From Parabacteroides acidifaciens (lineage in GTDB: Bacteria; Bacteroidota; Bacteroidia; Bacteroidales; Tannerellaceae), in the NCBI RefSeq assembly GCF_003363715.1, contig NZ_QREV01000002.1, positions 124,001-188,000 on the forward strand: 64,000 nucleotides of DNA, written 5' to 3'. Positions 9,168 to 16,830 of the stretch are shown here, piece after piece (the first letter of the stretch is position 1; each line of letters begins with the position of its first letter). Position numbers and translations under genes: made by a program. The notes beneath the pieces were generated by a model. That model was not told the DNA's origin. It saw only the letters and a list, made by a program, of their open reading frames with translations, and made no database searches.

Positions 9168-10598
9168 ATGAAAAGGCTCTTTGATTTAAAATTTATGGGA
9201 CACTTGTTGGCTACCACATTGTTGGTATTCGTATTTGGTTGTACCCAAAGTGATTTGGAACGGAATTCGATTGTTCCGGTTACAAATGTGAATGATGGTG
9301 CTATTCTTGCATCGACTCTCTCTCATGCCATCCCTATGGATTCAATAGAATCAATAGCGAAATTATTACCTAATACATTTAATAAGGAACAAACAAAAAG
9401 TAGTGAAAAAGTAATTAAAGAAATTTTGCCGTTGAGCCATTTTGTCTATGAAGCACCTCGGACGAAAAGTACAGAGGAATATGCCGATTATATTTATGTT
9501 GTAAATTATGAAGACAATCAGGGCTTTTCTATCATTTCTCAAGATACGCGCATCCCGACTGTATTGGGATATTCGGATAATGGGAATATTACGCCGGGAG
9601 AAATACATGACGGGCTGGCTTATGTGTTAAACTCAATCCCGAATTATGTAAATCAGAAGATGGAAGAATACCAACAGATGCTCGATAGCCTTAATCAGCA
9701 TCTGGATGTAGCCTCGTTGCTTGTCCGGACAAAGGCTTTCGGCGATTGCCAGTATGATTCTTTGGCTACAGTAGTGGATGGCACAGGTTATGACATAGAC
9801 AATTCGGCCAATAACCGGATTATCGATGTTTACAATATCACCGAAGGCGATTGGATTCTTGAGGGACAGAACGGACCGTTATATAATGGTGTCCGTTGGC
9901 ATCAAGGATATCCTTACAATGTTAATATTCCTTCTAGGCCTGGATGTTCCAATGCTTTGGTCGGATGTGTGGCGATAGCAGTTGCTCATATTTTGGCTTA
10001 TAATCAATATCCGGGTAGTTTTACGGCGAAAGGAGTTTCTTATTCTGTTAATTACGGTACATTATCATCTACCTACGCTCCTTTTTTGAGAGGGGTTGCC
10101 GATGCCGTTGATATGGATTATGGATGTGGAAATCCAATTGATGATGGAAGCGGTTCTCTCATTAGCAATGCTAAAGCTGCACTCGAAAATATATTTCATT
10201 ATAAAACCGGCGGTGCTGTCTCTTATAATTGGAATGATGTATATTCTGATTTGGCTAATAATAGACTTGTGTATACACAAGGACGAACAGTTAATGATGA
10301 GGGGCATGCATGGATTATTGACGGATATTATAGAAGGAGTAAATTAACGCATCAGATAGGTGTTGTGTATAGCAATTCTTTGAATTGTGTAGTAGGTTAC
10401 AGATGTATAGGTGAAACTACTCCGGTTCAGAATTTAGTTCATTGTAATTGGGGGTGGTATTCCCGTATTGGAGACGGGTACTTTGAAAGCGGTATATTTA
10501 CACCTTCACATCCTGTTATTGGTGAAGGGTATCCTGATCCTTCTGAAGATTATAATTTTGGTCAATCACAAATGATCATCAAAAACGTACGTCCATGA
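9168..10598 (+). CDS. C10-family (streptopain-like) cysteine protease, lipoprotein
   Basis: A 476-residue protein with lipoprotein signal (VFVFGC). It has a Spi/PrtT-type propeptide (YVVNYEDNQGFSIISQDTRI) and a C10 catalytic domain with Cys267 in VGCVAIAVAHILAYNQYPG and His380 in GHAWIIDGY, then HCNWGW. These enzymes are made as zymogens, and relatives include streptopain (SpeB) and the Bacteroides fragilis Bfp proteases. The gene is strikingly AT-rich compared with its upstream neighbour, suggesting transfer. Its last four bases overlap the start of the serpin gene (ATGA), so the protease and a putative inhibitor are made together. It probably acts at the cell envelope. Confidence 0.9.
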   Translation: MKRLFDLKFMGHLLATTLLVFVFGCTQSDLERNSIVPVTNVNDGAILASTLSHAIPMDSIESIAKLLPNTFNKEQTKSSEKVIKEILPLSHFVYEAPRTKSTEEYADYIYVVNYEDNQGFSIISQDTRIPTVLGYSDNGNITPGEIHDGLAYVLNSIPNYVNQKMEEYQQMLDSLNQHLDVASLLVRTKAFGDCQYDSLATVVDGTGYDIDNSANNRIIDVYNITEGDWILEGQNGPLYNGVRWHQGYPYNVNIPSRPGCSNALVGCVAIAVAHILAYNQYPGSFTAKGVSYSVNYGTLSSTYAPFLRGVADAVDMDYGCGNPIDDGSGSLISNAKAALENIFHYKTGGAVSYNWNDVYSDLANNRLVYTQGRTVNDEGHAWIIDGYYRRSKLTHQIGVVYSNSLNCVVGYRCIGETTPVQNLVHCNWGWYSRIGDGYFESGIFTPSHPVIGEGYPDPSEDYNFGQSQMIIKNVRP

Positions 10599-11848
10599 AA
10601 ACAAATTTAATTCCTTTTATTTTACTTATCGCTCTGTTTGCGGGGTGTTCGGATAATGAAGATTCACCGAATATCCCGAAAGAACGGGTCGATATCGAGT
10701 TGACGGCTGAAGAACGACAAGTCAACGATCAGGTTCAGGATTTTGCTTTTGATTTCATCCGTGCATTTGCACAGGAAAGAGAAAAAAAGGAACCGGAGAT
10801 CAAGAATTATGCAATATCCCCGTTAAGCCTTTCTTTTGTATTGGGTATGGTGCTGAACGGGGCGGATGGTGAGACATACAAGCAAATGCAAGAAGTTTTG
10901 GGTTTCGGAGGAATGGACAATGAAAGTATCAACCGGTATATGCAAACCATGCGAATCGCTTTGCCGGATTTGGACAACACGACTACATTCCTCAACGCAA
11001 ACAGTATCTGGATGGCGAAAGGCTGGAACTTCCTGCCGGATTTCAAACAGATGAACCAGACCTATTACGATGCCTTGCTAAAAGCGGATGAAGATTTCGA
11101 CCAAAAAAGTGCGGATGCAATCAACGGGTGGTGTAAAGAGAAAACGAAAGGGATGATACCGGAATTTGTAGAAGTGGACGAAATTAGCAGCTTGAAAGTC
11201 TTGCTTCTGAATGCCCTCTACTTTAAAGGCAAATGGAAATATCCTTTTGAACCGTCTGAAACCCAGATGCAAGTTTTCGTACGGAAGGATGGATCGCCGA
11301 TCAGAGTGCCGATGATGAAGATGCATAAAGTTTTGGCATGTGTTTCTACAGACGATGCCATTATCGTCTCGCTCCCTTACGGGAATGGGGCATTTAATAT
11401 GCAGCTCTTGCTGCCTGCCGACCGGACGGTCCCCATCGAAGAACTGTTAGGAAATTTGACCTCGGAGCAATGGAATGAATGGAAAGCACAGGAAATGGGT
11501 TATTCGGTTACGTTTGCATTACCCAAATTCGATATCGATTATGAAGATGGAAAGTTGCATAATGTTCTGAAGGTGTTGGGAATTGGAGATGCCTTTACAT
11601 CAAAAGCTGATTTTTCAAAAATGTGCAATGCAGGTCTATATATTTCTTGGGTTAAGCAGCGTTCGGTGATTCATGTCGATGAGAACGGGACGGAAGCCTC
11701 TGTAGTAACGGGGGTAGGAGGGGCTACAGATGATATGCCTCCTGCTTTGCAAGTCGATTTCAACCGTCCTTTTGCATTCTTCATAACAGAAGTCAGCACG
11801 AACACGATTATTTTTGTCGGGAAAGTGGGGGATCCGATTGTGAAATAA
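10595..11848 (+). CDS. serpin-family protease inhibitor, surface-type lipoprotein
   Basis: A 417-residue serpin with lipobox LFAGC. The acidic stretch after Cys (SDNEDS) resembles the Bacteroidetes signal for export of lipoproteins to the cell surface. The fold is near full length, from NYAISPLSLSFVLGMVLNGADGET to FNRPFAFFITE..TIIFVGKV. The hinge of the reactive loop is well kept (ENGTEASVV, Glu363-Gly365-Thr366), so it is likely inhibitory. Counting P15 from Gly365 puts P1-P1' at Asp379-Asp380. It overlaps the C10 protease gene by 4 nt, an arrangement expected for translational coupling. Cross-class inhibition of the C10 enzyme is possible but unproven; alternatively it blocks host proteases. 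Confidence 0.92.
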   Translation: MKTNLIPFILLIALFAGCSDNEDSPNIPKERVDIELTAEERQVNDQVQDFAFDFIRAFAQEREKKEPEIKNYAISPLSLSFVLGMVLNGADGETYKQMQEVLGFGGMDNESINRYMQTMRIALPDLDNTTTFLNANSIWMAKGWNFLPDFKQMNQTYYDALLKADEDFDQKSADAINGWCKEKTKGMIPEFVEVDEISSLKVLLLNALYFKGKWKYPFEPSETQMQVFVRKDGSPIRVPMMKMHKVLACVSTDDAIIVSLPYGNGAFNMQLLLPADRTVPIEELLGNLTSEQWNEWKAQEMGYSVTFALPKFDIDYEDGKLHNVLKVLGIGDAFTSKADFSKMCNAGLYISWVKQRSVIHVDENGTEASVVTGVGGATDDMPPALQVDFNRPFAFFITEVSTNTIIFVGKVGDPIVK

Positions 11849-11857
11849 TGGGAAATA

Positions 11858-11896
11858 ATGTTTGGGAACGGGAGCTATAGCTTTGTTGTAAACTGA
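11858..11896 (+). pseudogene. remnant of a rhamnosidase 3' end
   Basis: Reads GNGSYSFVVN-stop, versus GSGSYSFVVD-stop at the end of the intact rhamnosidase. Seventeen bases (11870-11886) are identical to 9012-9028, and 23 of the 27 bases from there to the stop match; two of the four differences are silent third-position changes. No further similarity is visible on either side. It looks like the tail of a lost paralogue, or a trace of the event that placed the protease-serpin pair here. Confidence 0.7.
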
Positions 11897-11905
11897 TCTT
11901 TCCCA

Positions 11906-11937
11906 TTTGCGCCGTATTGCTCTGAATGTTATCTTTG
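11906..11937 (+). promoter_or_regulatory. promoter of the FKBP gene
   Basis: TTTG (11906-11909), 20-nt spacer, TATCTTTG (11930-11937): an exact match to the Bacteroidetes consensus, 32 nt before the ATG. Confidence 0.8.
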
Positions 11938-11969
11938 TGCCTTCAAAACAATAAAAGACTGAAGAACAA

Positions 11970-12476
11970 ATGAAGAGAACTATTTATGCGGCAGCCTGTT
12001 TGATGATGGTATTGCTGATTGGGTTTACAGCCTGTGGAGATGATGACAACAACTTTTCTGCCGAGCAGATCGCCTATTTCGAAAAGAACCGCGATTATAT
12101 CCGCGAGAAGAAAGCCCTTAAGGGTGAGGACGGGGAATTGCTTTATAAACAGGTGGTTTTAGGTGGCGATACCGCATTGTATCGTGTGTTGAGCAAGGAA
12201 GGAACGGAGATGGAGAAGCCGACGAGACAGACTACTATCACAGTGACATTGAAAGGCGATTTTATTAATAATACTAACTTTCAGCCGGAAATGTCGATGC
12301 CGCTTACTCCGGTAGGGGTAGTTCCCGGTTTGGGTGCTATCTTGTTAGAAAACACAGTCGGTGAACGGGTTGAAGCTATTATACCGGCTTATTTAGGATA
12401 TGGATATTATGACAACAGGGGAATCCCTGCCGGTTCAACCCTGATCTTCACTTATACAGTTGAGAAATTCAATTGA
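11970..12476 (+). CDS. FKBP-type peptidyl-prolyl isomerase lipoprotein
   Basis: A 168-residue protein with lipobox FTAC followed by GDDDNN, an acidic tract typical of surface-exposed Bacteroidetes lipoproteins. The C-terminal half is an FKBP domain (VGVVPGLGAILLENTVGERVEAIIPAYLGYG..IPAGSTLIFTYTVEKF). FKBP isomerases speed cis-trans rotation at proline bonds and help fold exported proteins. The usual Trp of the VIPGW motif at the floor of the active site is Leu (VVPGL), so catalysis may be weak. It has its own promoter and terminator and is probably independent of the serpin gene. Confidence 0.85.
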   Translation: MKRTIYAAACLMMVLLIGFTACGDDDNNFSAEQIAYFEKNRDYIREKKALKGEDGELLYKQVVLGGDTALYRVLSKEGTEMEKPTRQTTITVTLKGDFINNTNFQPEMSMPLTPVGVVPGLGAILLENTVGERVEAIIPAYLGYGYYDNRGIPAGSTLIFTYTVEKFN

Positions 12477-12506
12477 TAAGAGTTAGATTGTAATAATGAT
12501 ATAGCA

Positions 12507-12546
12507 AAAGCTCCACCTTCCGGAACTTCCGGGGTGGAGCTTTTTT
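12507..12546 (+). terminator. rho-independent terminator after the FKBP gene
   Basis: AAAAGCTCCACC pairs with GGTGGAGCTTTT around a CCGGAACTTCCGG-type loop, followed by a T run. It also lies downstream of the convergent argD. Confidence 0.9.
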
Positions 12547-12567
12547 AATAAAGACACAATTAAATAT

Positions 12568-12594
12568 TGTAGGGGCGGTTCGTGAATCGCCCTC
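12568..12594. repeat. short palindromic repeat (AGGGGCGGTTC / GAATCGCCCT)
   Basis: A near-perfect palindrome just past the argD stop. It resembles the dispersed GGGCGATTCATGAATCGCCC-type repeat seen in many bacterial genomes; only one copy is present in this window. Confidence 0.6.
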
Positions 12595-12602
12595 TTTTAT
12601 TT

Positions 12603-13730
12603 TCAGGCATTCAGCACCTTGCGGAAACGAACCAGGAACTCTTTCGCCTCGTCTATCGTCAGACAAAGAGGAGGGAGCAGACGGATCGTATTTGTTCCGG
12701 CAACACCCGTGAAGACCTTCTCTTCGAACAGCAGTTTGCTGCGCACTTCCTTGATCGACTCTTCAAACTCGATACCGATCATCAGGCCTCGTCCGCGAAT
12801 TTCCTTGATACCTGGAAGTTTGTGCAGTTCTTCCAGCAGGTATGCACCCACTTTGGCCGCATTGTCGATCAGCTTCTCATCTTCCATAATATCCAGTACG
12901 GCGATGGCTGCCGCACATGCCAGATGGTTACCTCCGAATGTCGTTCCCAACATACCATATACAGGCTTGAACATCGGGCTGATCAGTAATCCGCTCATCG
13001 GAAAACCGTTGCCGATACCTTTGGCAACCGTGATCAGATCCGGCTTGATCCCTGCATACTGGTGGGCAAAGAACTTTCCGCTACGTCCGTAACCGGATTG
13101 GATTTCATCCAGGATCAGGCAGGCTTCATATTTCGTACACAAGGCACGCAGTTCCTGCATGAAGGAATCTGTTGGCAGTTGGATACCGCCTACACCCTGG
13201 ATCCCTTCGATGATAACCGAGGATACATCGCCTTTTTTCAGTTCTGCTTCTACGGCTGCTGCATCGTTCAGGGGCACGTAGGTTACAGCCAGGTCTTCAT
13301 TTACCGGTGCGATGATCTTCGGGTTATCGGTCACGCGTACGGCTGCCGATGTGCGTCCGTGAAACGCGTGTTTGAAGGCGATCACCCGCTTCTTGCCGTT
13401 ATGGAAAGAAGCTAACTTCAGGGCATTTTCGTTTGCTTCGGCTCCCGAGTTAATCAGGAACAGCGAGTAGTCGTCGTAGCCGCAGGCTTTACCTAACTTG
13501 TCTGCTAACTTCTGCTGAAGGCTGTTGATGACAGAGTTGGAATAGAATCCTAACTTGCCGACTTGTTCGGAGATAGCCTTCACATAAGTGGGATGGCTAT
13601 GGCCGACGGAGATCACGGCATGTCCGCCATACAGGTCGAGGTACTCGTTTCCCTCCGTGTCCCATACATGGCATCCTTTGCCTTTCTGTATCTCGATATT
13701 AAATAATGGATATACGTCGAATAAATGCAT
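12603..13730 (-). CDS. argD: acetylornithine (or succinylornithine) aminotransferase
   Basis: A 375-residue class-III PLP aminotransferase starting MHLFDVYPLF. Longer readings start inside the intergenic repeat (ANWHIGKL...) and are rejected. The PLP-binding Lys237 lies in TVAKGIGNG; SGAEANENALK and the LDEIQSGYGRSGK motif are present. It converts N-acyl-glutamate semialdehyde to N-acylornithine in arginine synthesis. In Bacteroides the pathway is known to use N-succinyl rather than N-acetyl intermediates at the transcarbamylase step, so the substrate here may be succinylated. It is the last gene of the minus-strand arg operon in this window. Confidence 0.93.
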   Translation of the reverse strand: MHLFDVYPLFNIEIQKGKGCHVWDTEGNEYLDLYGGHAVISVGHSHPTYVKAISEQVGKLGFYSNSVINSLQQKLADKLGKACGYDDYSLFLINSGAEANENALKLASFHNGKKRVIAFKHAFHGRTSAAVRVTDNPKIIAPVNEDLAVTYVPLNDAAAVEAELKKGDVSSVIIEGIQGVGGIQLPTDSFMQELRALCTKYEACLILDEIQSGYGRSGKFFAHQYAGIKPDLITVAKGIGNGFPMSGLLISPMFKPVYGMLGTTFGGNHLACAAAIAVLDIMEDEKLIDNAAKVGAYLLEELHKLPGIKEIRGRGLMIGIEFEESIKEVRSKLLFEEKVFTGVAGTNTIRLLPPLCLTIDEAKEFLVRFRKVLNA

Positions 13731-13748
13731 AATGAATAATGTGTTTAA

Positions 13749-13825
13749 TTTGCCAATGTGCCAATTTGCCAATGAAGAAGACACCTGTATTTCTTAATTG
13801 GCATATTGGCAAATTGGCACATTGA
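13749..13825. repeat. TTGGCA/TGCCAA inverted repeat between argC and argD
   Basis: The left arm (TGCCAAT units from 13751) and right arm (TTGGCA units to 13825) share a perfect 19-bp stem. The same family recurs at 14819-14887 and, as one arm only, at 16135-16156. It would form a stable hairpin in the arg mRNA. Confidence 0.85.
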
Positions 13826-13832
13826 TTAATTA

Positions 13833-14801
13833 TTAAAACGCCGAAGGCTTAAGGTGCAGGCCGACCGTTTCTTCGAGGCCGAACAACAGGTTCATATTGT
13901 GGACGGCTTGGCCGCTGGCGCCTTTCAGCAGGTTGTCGATCATCGAGATGATCAGCAACTTGTCTTCATGTTTCTGCAAATGGATCAAGCACTTGTTGGT
14001 GTTGACCACCTGTTTCAGATCCGGATTCTTGTCTGTGATGAAGGTGAACGAATGATCATCGTAATACTCTTCGTAAATACGCGTGATCTCATCTAACCCG
14101 ATCTTACAGTCCAGATAAGTTGTCGCGAAGATGCCTCGCGAGAAGTTTCCTCTTACCGGGATAAAGTTGATCGAGCTGCTGAAACTGTTCTGCAACTGGC
14201 GCAGACTTTGTCCGATCTCGGCAAGGTGCTGATGCGTGAATGGTTTGTAGATCGAGATATTGTCGTTTCGCCAGCTGAAGTGGGAAGTAGACGACGGCTT
14301 TACGCCGGCTCCCGTCGAACCCGTGATTGCGTTTACATGCAATTCGGAGTTCAGCATCAGGTGCTTGGCTAATGGTAAAACGCCTAACTGGATACAGGTG
14401 GCAAAACATCCCGGGTTTGCAATATGTTTAGCGCCGCAGATGCGGCGTCGGTTCAGCTCGGGCAGGCCGTACACGAAATCGTGTTCGGGGCTTTCGATAC
14501 GGTAGTCCATGCTAAGATCGATGATCTTCACATTTTCGGGTACGGTATGGCTTTCCATGAACTTCTTCGTATCGCCGTGGGCGGTACAGAAGAACAGCAG
14601 GTCGATCTGGTCCAACGGCAGTTCACCGGTAAACACCAGGTCGGTTTCTCCATATAGTCCGCTGTGCACATCCGTTATCTTGTTACCTGCATTGCTCGTA
14701 CTGTTCACAAATGTAATCTCGGCGTCCGGATGATTCAGCAGCAGGCGAATCAGTTCGCCTGCCGTGTATCCCGCACCACCTATAATTCCTATCTTGATCA
14801 T
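13833..14801 (-). CDS. argC: N-acetyl-gamma-glutamyl-phosphate reductase
   Basis: A 322-residue protein. The start MIKIGIIGGAGYTAGELIRLL (ATG 14801) gives the NADP-binding GxxGxxG at once; the upstream extension lies in the repeat. The catalytic Cys is in NPGCFATC, and GSTGAGVKPS and the FFCTAHGD segment fit ArgC. It reduces N-acyl-glutamyl phosphate to the semialdehyde, the step before ArgD. It lies between argG and argD and is separated from both by the TTGGCA-type hairpins. Confidence 0.95.
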   Translation of the reverse strand: MIKIGIIGGAGYTAGELIRLLLNHPDAEITFVNSTSNAGNKITDVHSGLYGETDLVFTGELPLDQIDLLFFCTAHGDTKKFMESHTVPENVKIIDLSMDYRIESPEHDFVYGLPELNRRRICGAKHIANPGCFATCIQLGVLPLAKHLMLNSELHVNAITGSTGAGVKPSSTSHFSWRNDNISIYKPFTHQHLAEIGQSLRQLQNSFSSSINFIPVRGNFSRGIFATTYLDCKIGLDEITRIYEEYYDDHSFTFITDKNPDLKQVVNTNKCLIHLQKHEDKLLIISMIDNLLKGASGQAVHNMNLLFGLEETVGLHLKPSAF

Positions 14802-14818
14802 AAATAATGTGTATAATT

Positions 14819-14887
14819 TGCCAATATGCCAATGTGCCAATTAAGAATGCGAATGTATCCATTAATTGGCACATTGGCATATTGGCA
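14819..14887. repeat. TTGGCA/TGCCAA inverted repeat between argG and argC
   Basis: Arms 14819-14844 and 14862-14887 are perfectly complementary over 26 bp, with a 17-nt loop. Each arm is three 8-bp units of TGCCAAT(A/G/T). Confidence 0.9.
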
Positions 14888-14897
14888 CATTGATTAA

Positions 14898-16088
14898 TTA
14901 TATTTTATGGTTATTATAATAAACACGCAGCGGAGTGGAAGTTACCTTGATGAATCCTTTTGCATCTTCGGCAGTCCAGCCCTTTTGCATTTCGCCGTAT
15001 TCGCCGAACTTGGTCTTTACCAGGTCGTCTTTCGAGTCGACACCGACGGTCGAGAAGGAGAGCGGGCGAAGTTCCAGGATGGCTGTTCCGTTTACGTTAC
15101 GCTGCGATTCCTGCAACATGGCTTCGATGTCGCGCATAACCGGTTCGAGGTACTGGCTTTCGTGGAGGAACATTCCGTACCAGTTGGCAACCTGGTCTTT
15201 CCAGTACTGCTGCCATTTGCTCAGCGTATATTTTTCGAGGAAACGGTGTGCGCCGATGATCAGCATGGGAGCGGCAGCTTCAAATCCGACACGTCCCTTG
15301 ATACCGATGATGGTGTCTCCCACGTGCATGTCGCGGCCGATGCCGTATGCAGCTCCGATCTCTTCCACCTTCTGGATGGCAGCGATCTTGTCTTCGAAAA
15401 CTTCACCGTTCACGGCATAAATCTCACCATTCTTAAACTCGATGCGAAGTTCTTCGCTACCGGTTTTTTCGACTTGTTTCAGGTAAGCGCTTTCGGGTAA
15501 ACCCTGTGTCGAGTCGAGGATTTCGCCGCCACAGATGGATGTTCCCCACAAGCCTACGTTATAAGAATACTTCAACTTGGTGAAATCCGCTTCGAAACCA
15601 TGTTCTTTCAGGTAGTTGATTTCGTAGTCGCGCGTCAGGGCCATGTCGCGTGTCAGCGTGATGATCTCTACGTTCGGAGCCAGTACCAGGAACGTCATGT
15701 CGAAACGGATCTGGTCGTTTCCTGCGCCGGTAGAACCGTGGGCGATAGCATCCGCACCAATCTCATTTGCATAGCGGGCGATTGCCAATGCCTGGAAGAT
15801 ACGTTCCGAGCTGACGGAGATCGGATACGTGCCGTTACGCAGTACGTTTCCGAAGATCATATATTTCAGGCTCTTTTCATAATATTCTTTTGTAACATCG
15901 ATAGTCACATATTTGGTTGCGCCCAACTTGTAGGCGTTTTCTTCATTCTGCTTCAGTTGTTCTTCGCTGAAACCGCCTGTGTTGGCACAAGCTGCATACA
16001 CTTCATAACCCTTTTCTTTAGCCAGATACATAACAGTAAAAGATGTATCCAATCCTCCGCTGAATGCGACTACTACTTTCTTCTTCAT
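14898..16088 (-). CDS. argG: argininosuccinate synthase
   Basis: A 396-residue enzyme with the ATP pyrophosphatase P-loop near the start (AFSGGLDTSF), then STGAGNDQIRFD and SICGGEILDSTQGLPES. It joins citrulline and aspartate using ATP to make argininosuccinate. The length and motifs are those of a complete ArgG. The start follows the GNAT gene by 84 nt that contain one arm of the TTGGCA repeat. It is expected to be repressed by ArgR with the rest of the operon. Confidence 0.96.
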   Translation of the reverse strand: MKKKVVVAFSGGLDTSFTVMYLAKEKGYEVYAACANTGGFSEEQLKQNEENAYKLGATKYVTIDVTKEYYEKSLKYMIFGNVLRNGTYPISVSSERIFQALAIARYANEIGADAIAHGSTGAGNDQIRFDMTFLVLAPNVEIITLTRDMALTRDYEINYLKEHGFEADFTKLKYSYNVGLWGTSICGGEILDSTQGLPESAYLKQVEKTGSEELRIEFKNGEIYAVNGEVFEDKIAAIQKVEEIGAAYGIGRDMHVGDTIIGIKGRVGFEAAAPMLIIGAHRFLEKYTLSKWQQYWKDQVANWYGMFLHESQYLEPVMRDIEAMLQESQRNVNGTAILELRPLSFSTVGVDSKDDLVKTKFGEYGEMQKGWTAEDAKGFIKVTSTPLRVYYNNHKI

Positions 16089-16134
16089 TATTCTATATAT
16101 TAATGTTATTATTCCTGTTTATCGAGCCCTCTTT

Positions 16135-16156
16135 CAATTGGCACATTGGCACATTG
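16135..16156. repeat. single arm of the TTGGCA repeat
   Basis: Three TTGGCACA-type units without the complementary arm, between the GNAT gene and argG. A degenerate or half copy of the repeats at 13749 and 14819. Confidence 0.7.
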
Positions 16157-16172
16157 AACAATTAGCCCATTA

Positions 16173-16754
16173 TTATAAATTCCTCTCTCTCGCTTCCCTT
16201 TCCGCCCGGTGAGGATCGTCCGGATCGAAGAGCATACCTGTACAGATGCAATATCGCCGGTTGGTCCTTTCGAGGACATCGTGGTTGACACATCCTTCGC
16301 AACCTCTCCAGAATGATTCGTCGTCCGTCAAGTCGGCAAAGGTAACCGGAACGTATCCTAACTCCGTGTTCATTTTCATCACTGCGGCGCCGGATGTCAG
16401 ACTGAAAACCTTCGCGTGGGGCCACCGCATACGTGCCAGTTGGAAGGTCATTTCCTTAATCCTCTTGGCAATGCCCAAGCCCCGGAAGTCCGGGTGTACA
16501 ATCAGACCGGAAGTGGTCACGTATTGTTTGTTACCCCATGATTCGATATAACTGAAACCAGCAAATTTGTTACCTTCGAGCGCGATGACGGCTTTTCCTT
16601 CCTTCATCTTCTGTGCAACATATTCGTGCGTACGCTTGGCGATACCGGTTCCGCGCACTTTGGCAGCGGCCTCGATCGTTTCGAGGATTATGTCGACATA
16701 TTCCTCGTGGCAAGCTTCAGCAATCATCACATCAATTTTTCTTTGTTGTTCCAT
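16173..16754 (-). CDS. GNAT acyltransferase of the arginine operon (putative N-acylglutamate synthase)
   Basis: A 193-residue GNAT-fold protein. The acyl-CoA pyrophosphate-binding loop is visible (VHPDFRGLGIAKRIKE, R/Q-xxG-x-G/A pattern), followed by the beta-bulge strand and a Cys-rich tail (GCEGCVNHDVL..RRYCIC). It sits between argR and argG, where Bacteroides-type operons carry a short acetyltransferase. The probable job is the first step, acylation of glutamate (acetyl- or succinyl-CoA donor), replacing classical argA/argJ. That assignment is from position and family; the donor cannot be read from the sequence. Confidence 0.8.
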   Translation of the reverse strand: MEQQRKIDVMIAEACHEEYVDIILETIEAAAKVRGTGIAKRTHEYVAQKMKEGKAVIALEGNKFAGFSYIESWGNKQYVTTSGLIVHPDFRGLGIAKRIKEMTFQLARMRWPHAKVFSLTSGAAVMKMNTELGYVPVTFADLTDDESFWRGCEGCVNHDVLERTNRRYCICTGMLFDPDDPHRAEREARERNL

Positions 16755-16801
16755 TTTATGTTTGTTCTTTTATCTTCTTGTTGTGGAGACACGCGGCCGT
16801 A

Positions 16802-16829
16802 GTAGAGACACACGGCCGTGTGTCTCTAC
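16802..16829. repeat. perfect 28-bp palindrome beside the argR stop
   Basis: A perfectly self-complementary sequence centred on CGGCCG (GTAGAGACACACGG and its complement), ending one base from the argR stop. A degenerate half copy (GGAGACACGCGGCCGT) lies just before it at 16785-16800. It looks like a member of the REP-type GTAGAGAC palindrome family of Bacteroidales genomes. Confidence 0.8.
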
Positions 16830-16830
16830 G

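Noticed and set aside
9012-11886. att sites of an integrative element around the protease-serpin pair
   Set aside because: No integrase lies between them, and two of the four differences between the 27-nt copies are silent third-position changes, which fits a decayed paralogue tail better than a recent att duplication.
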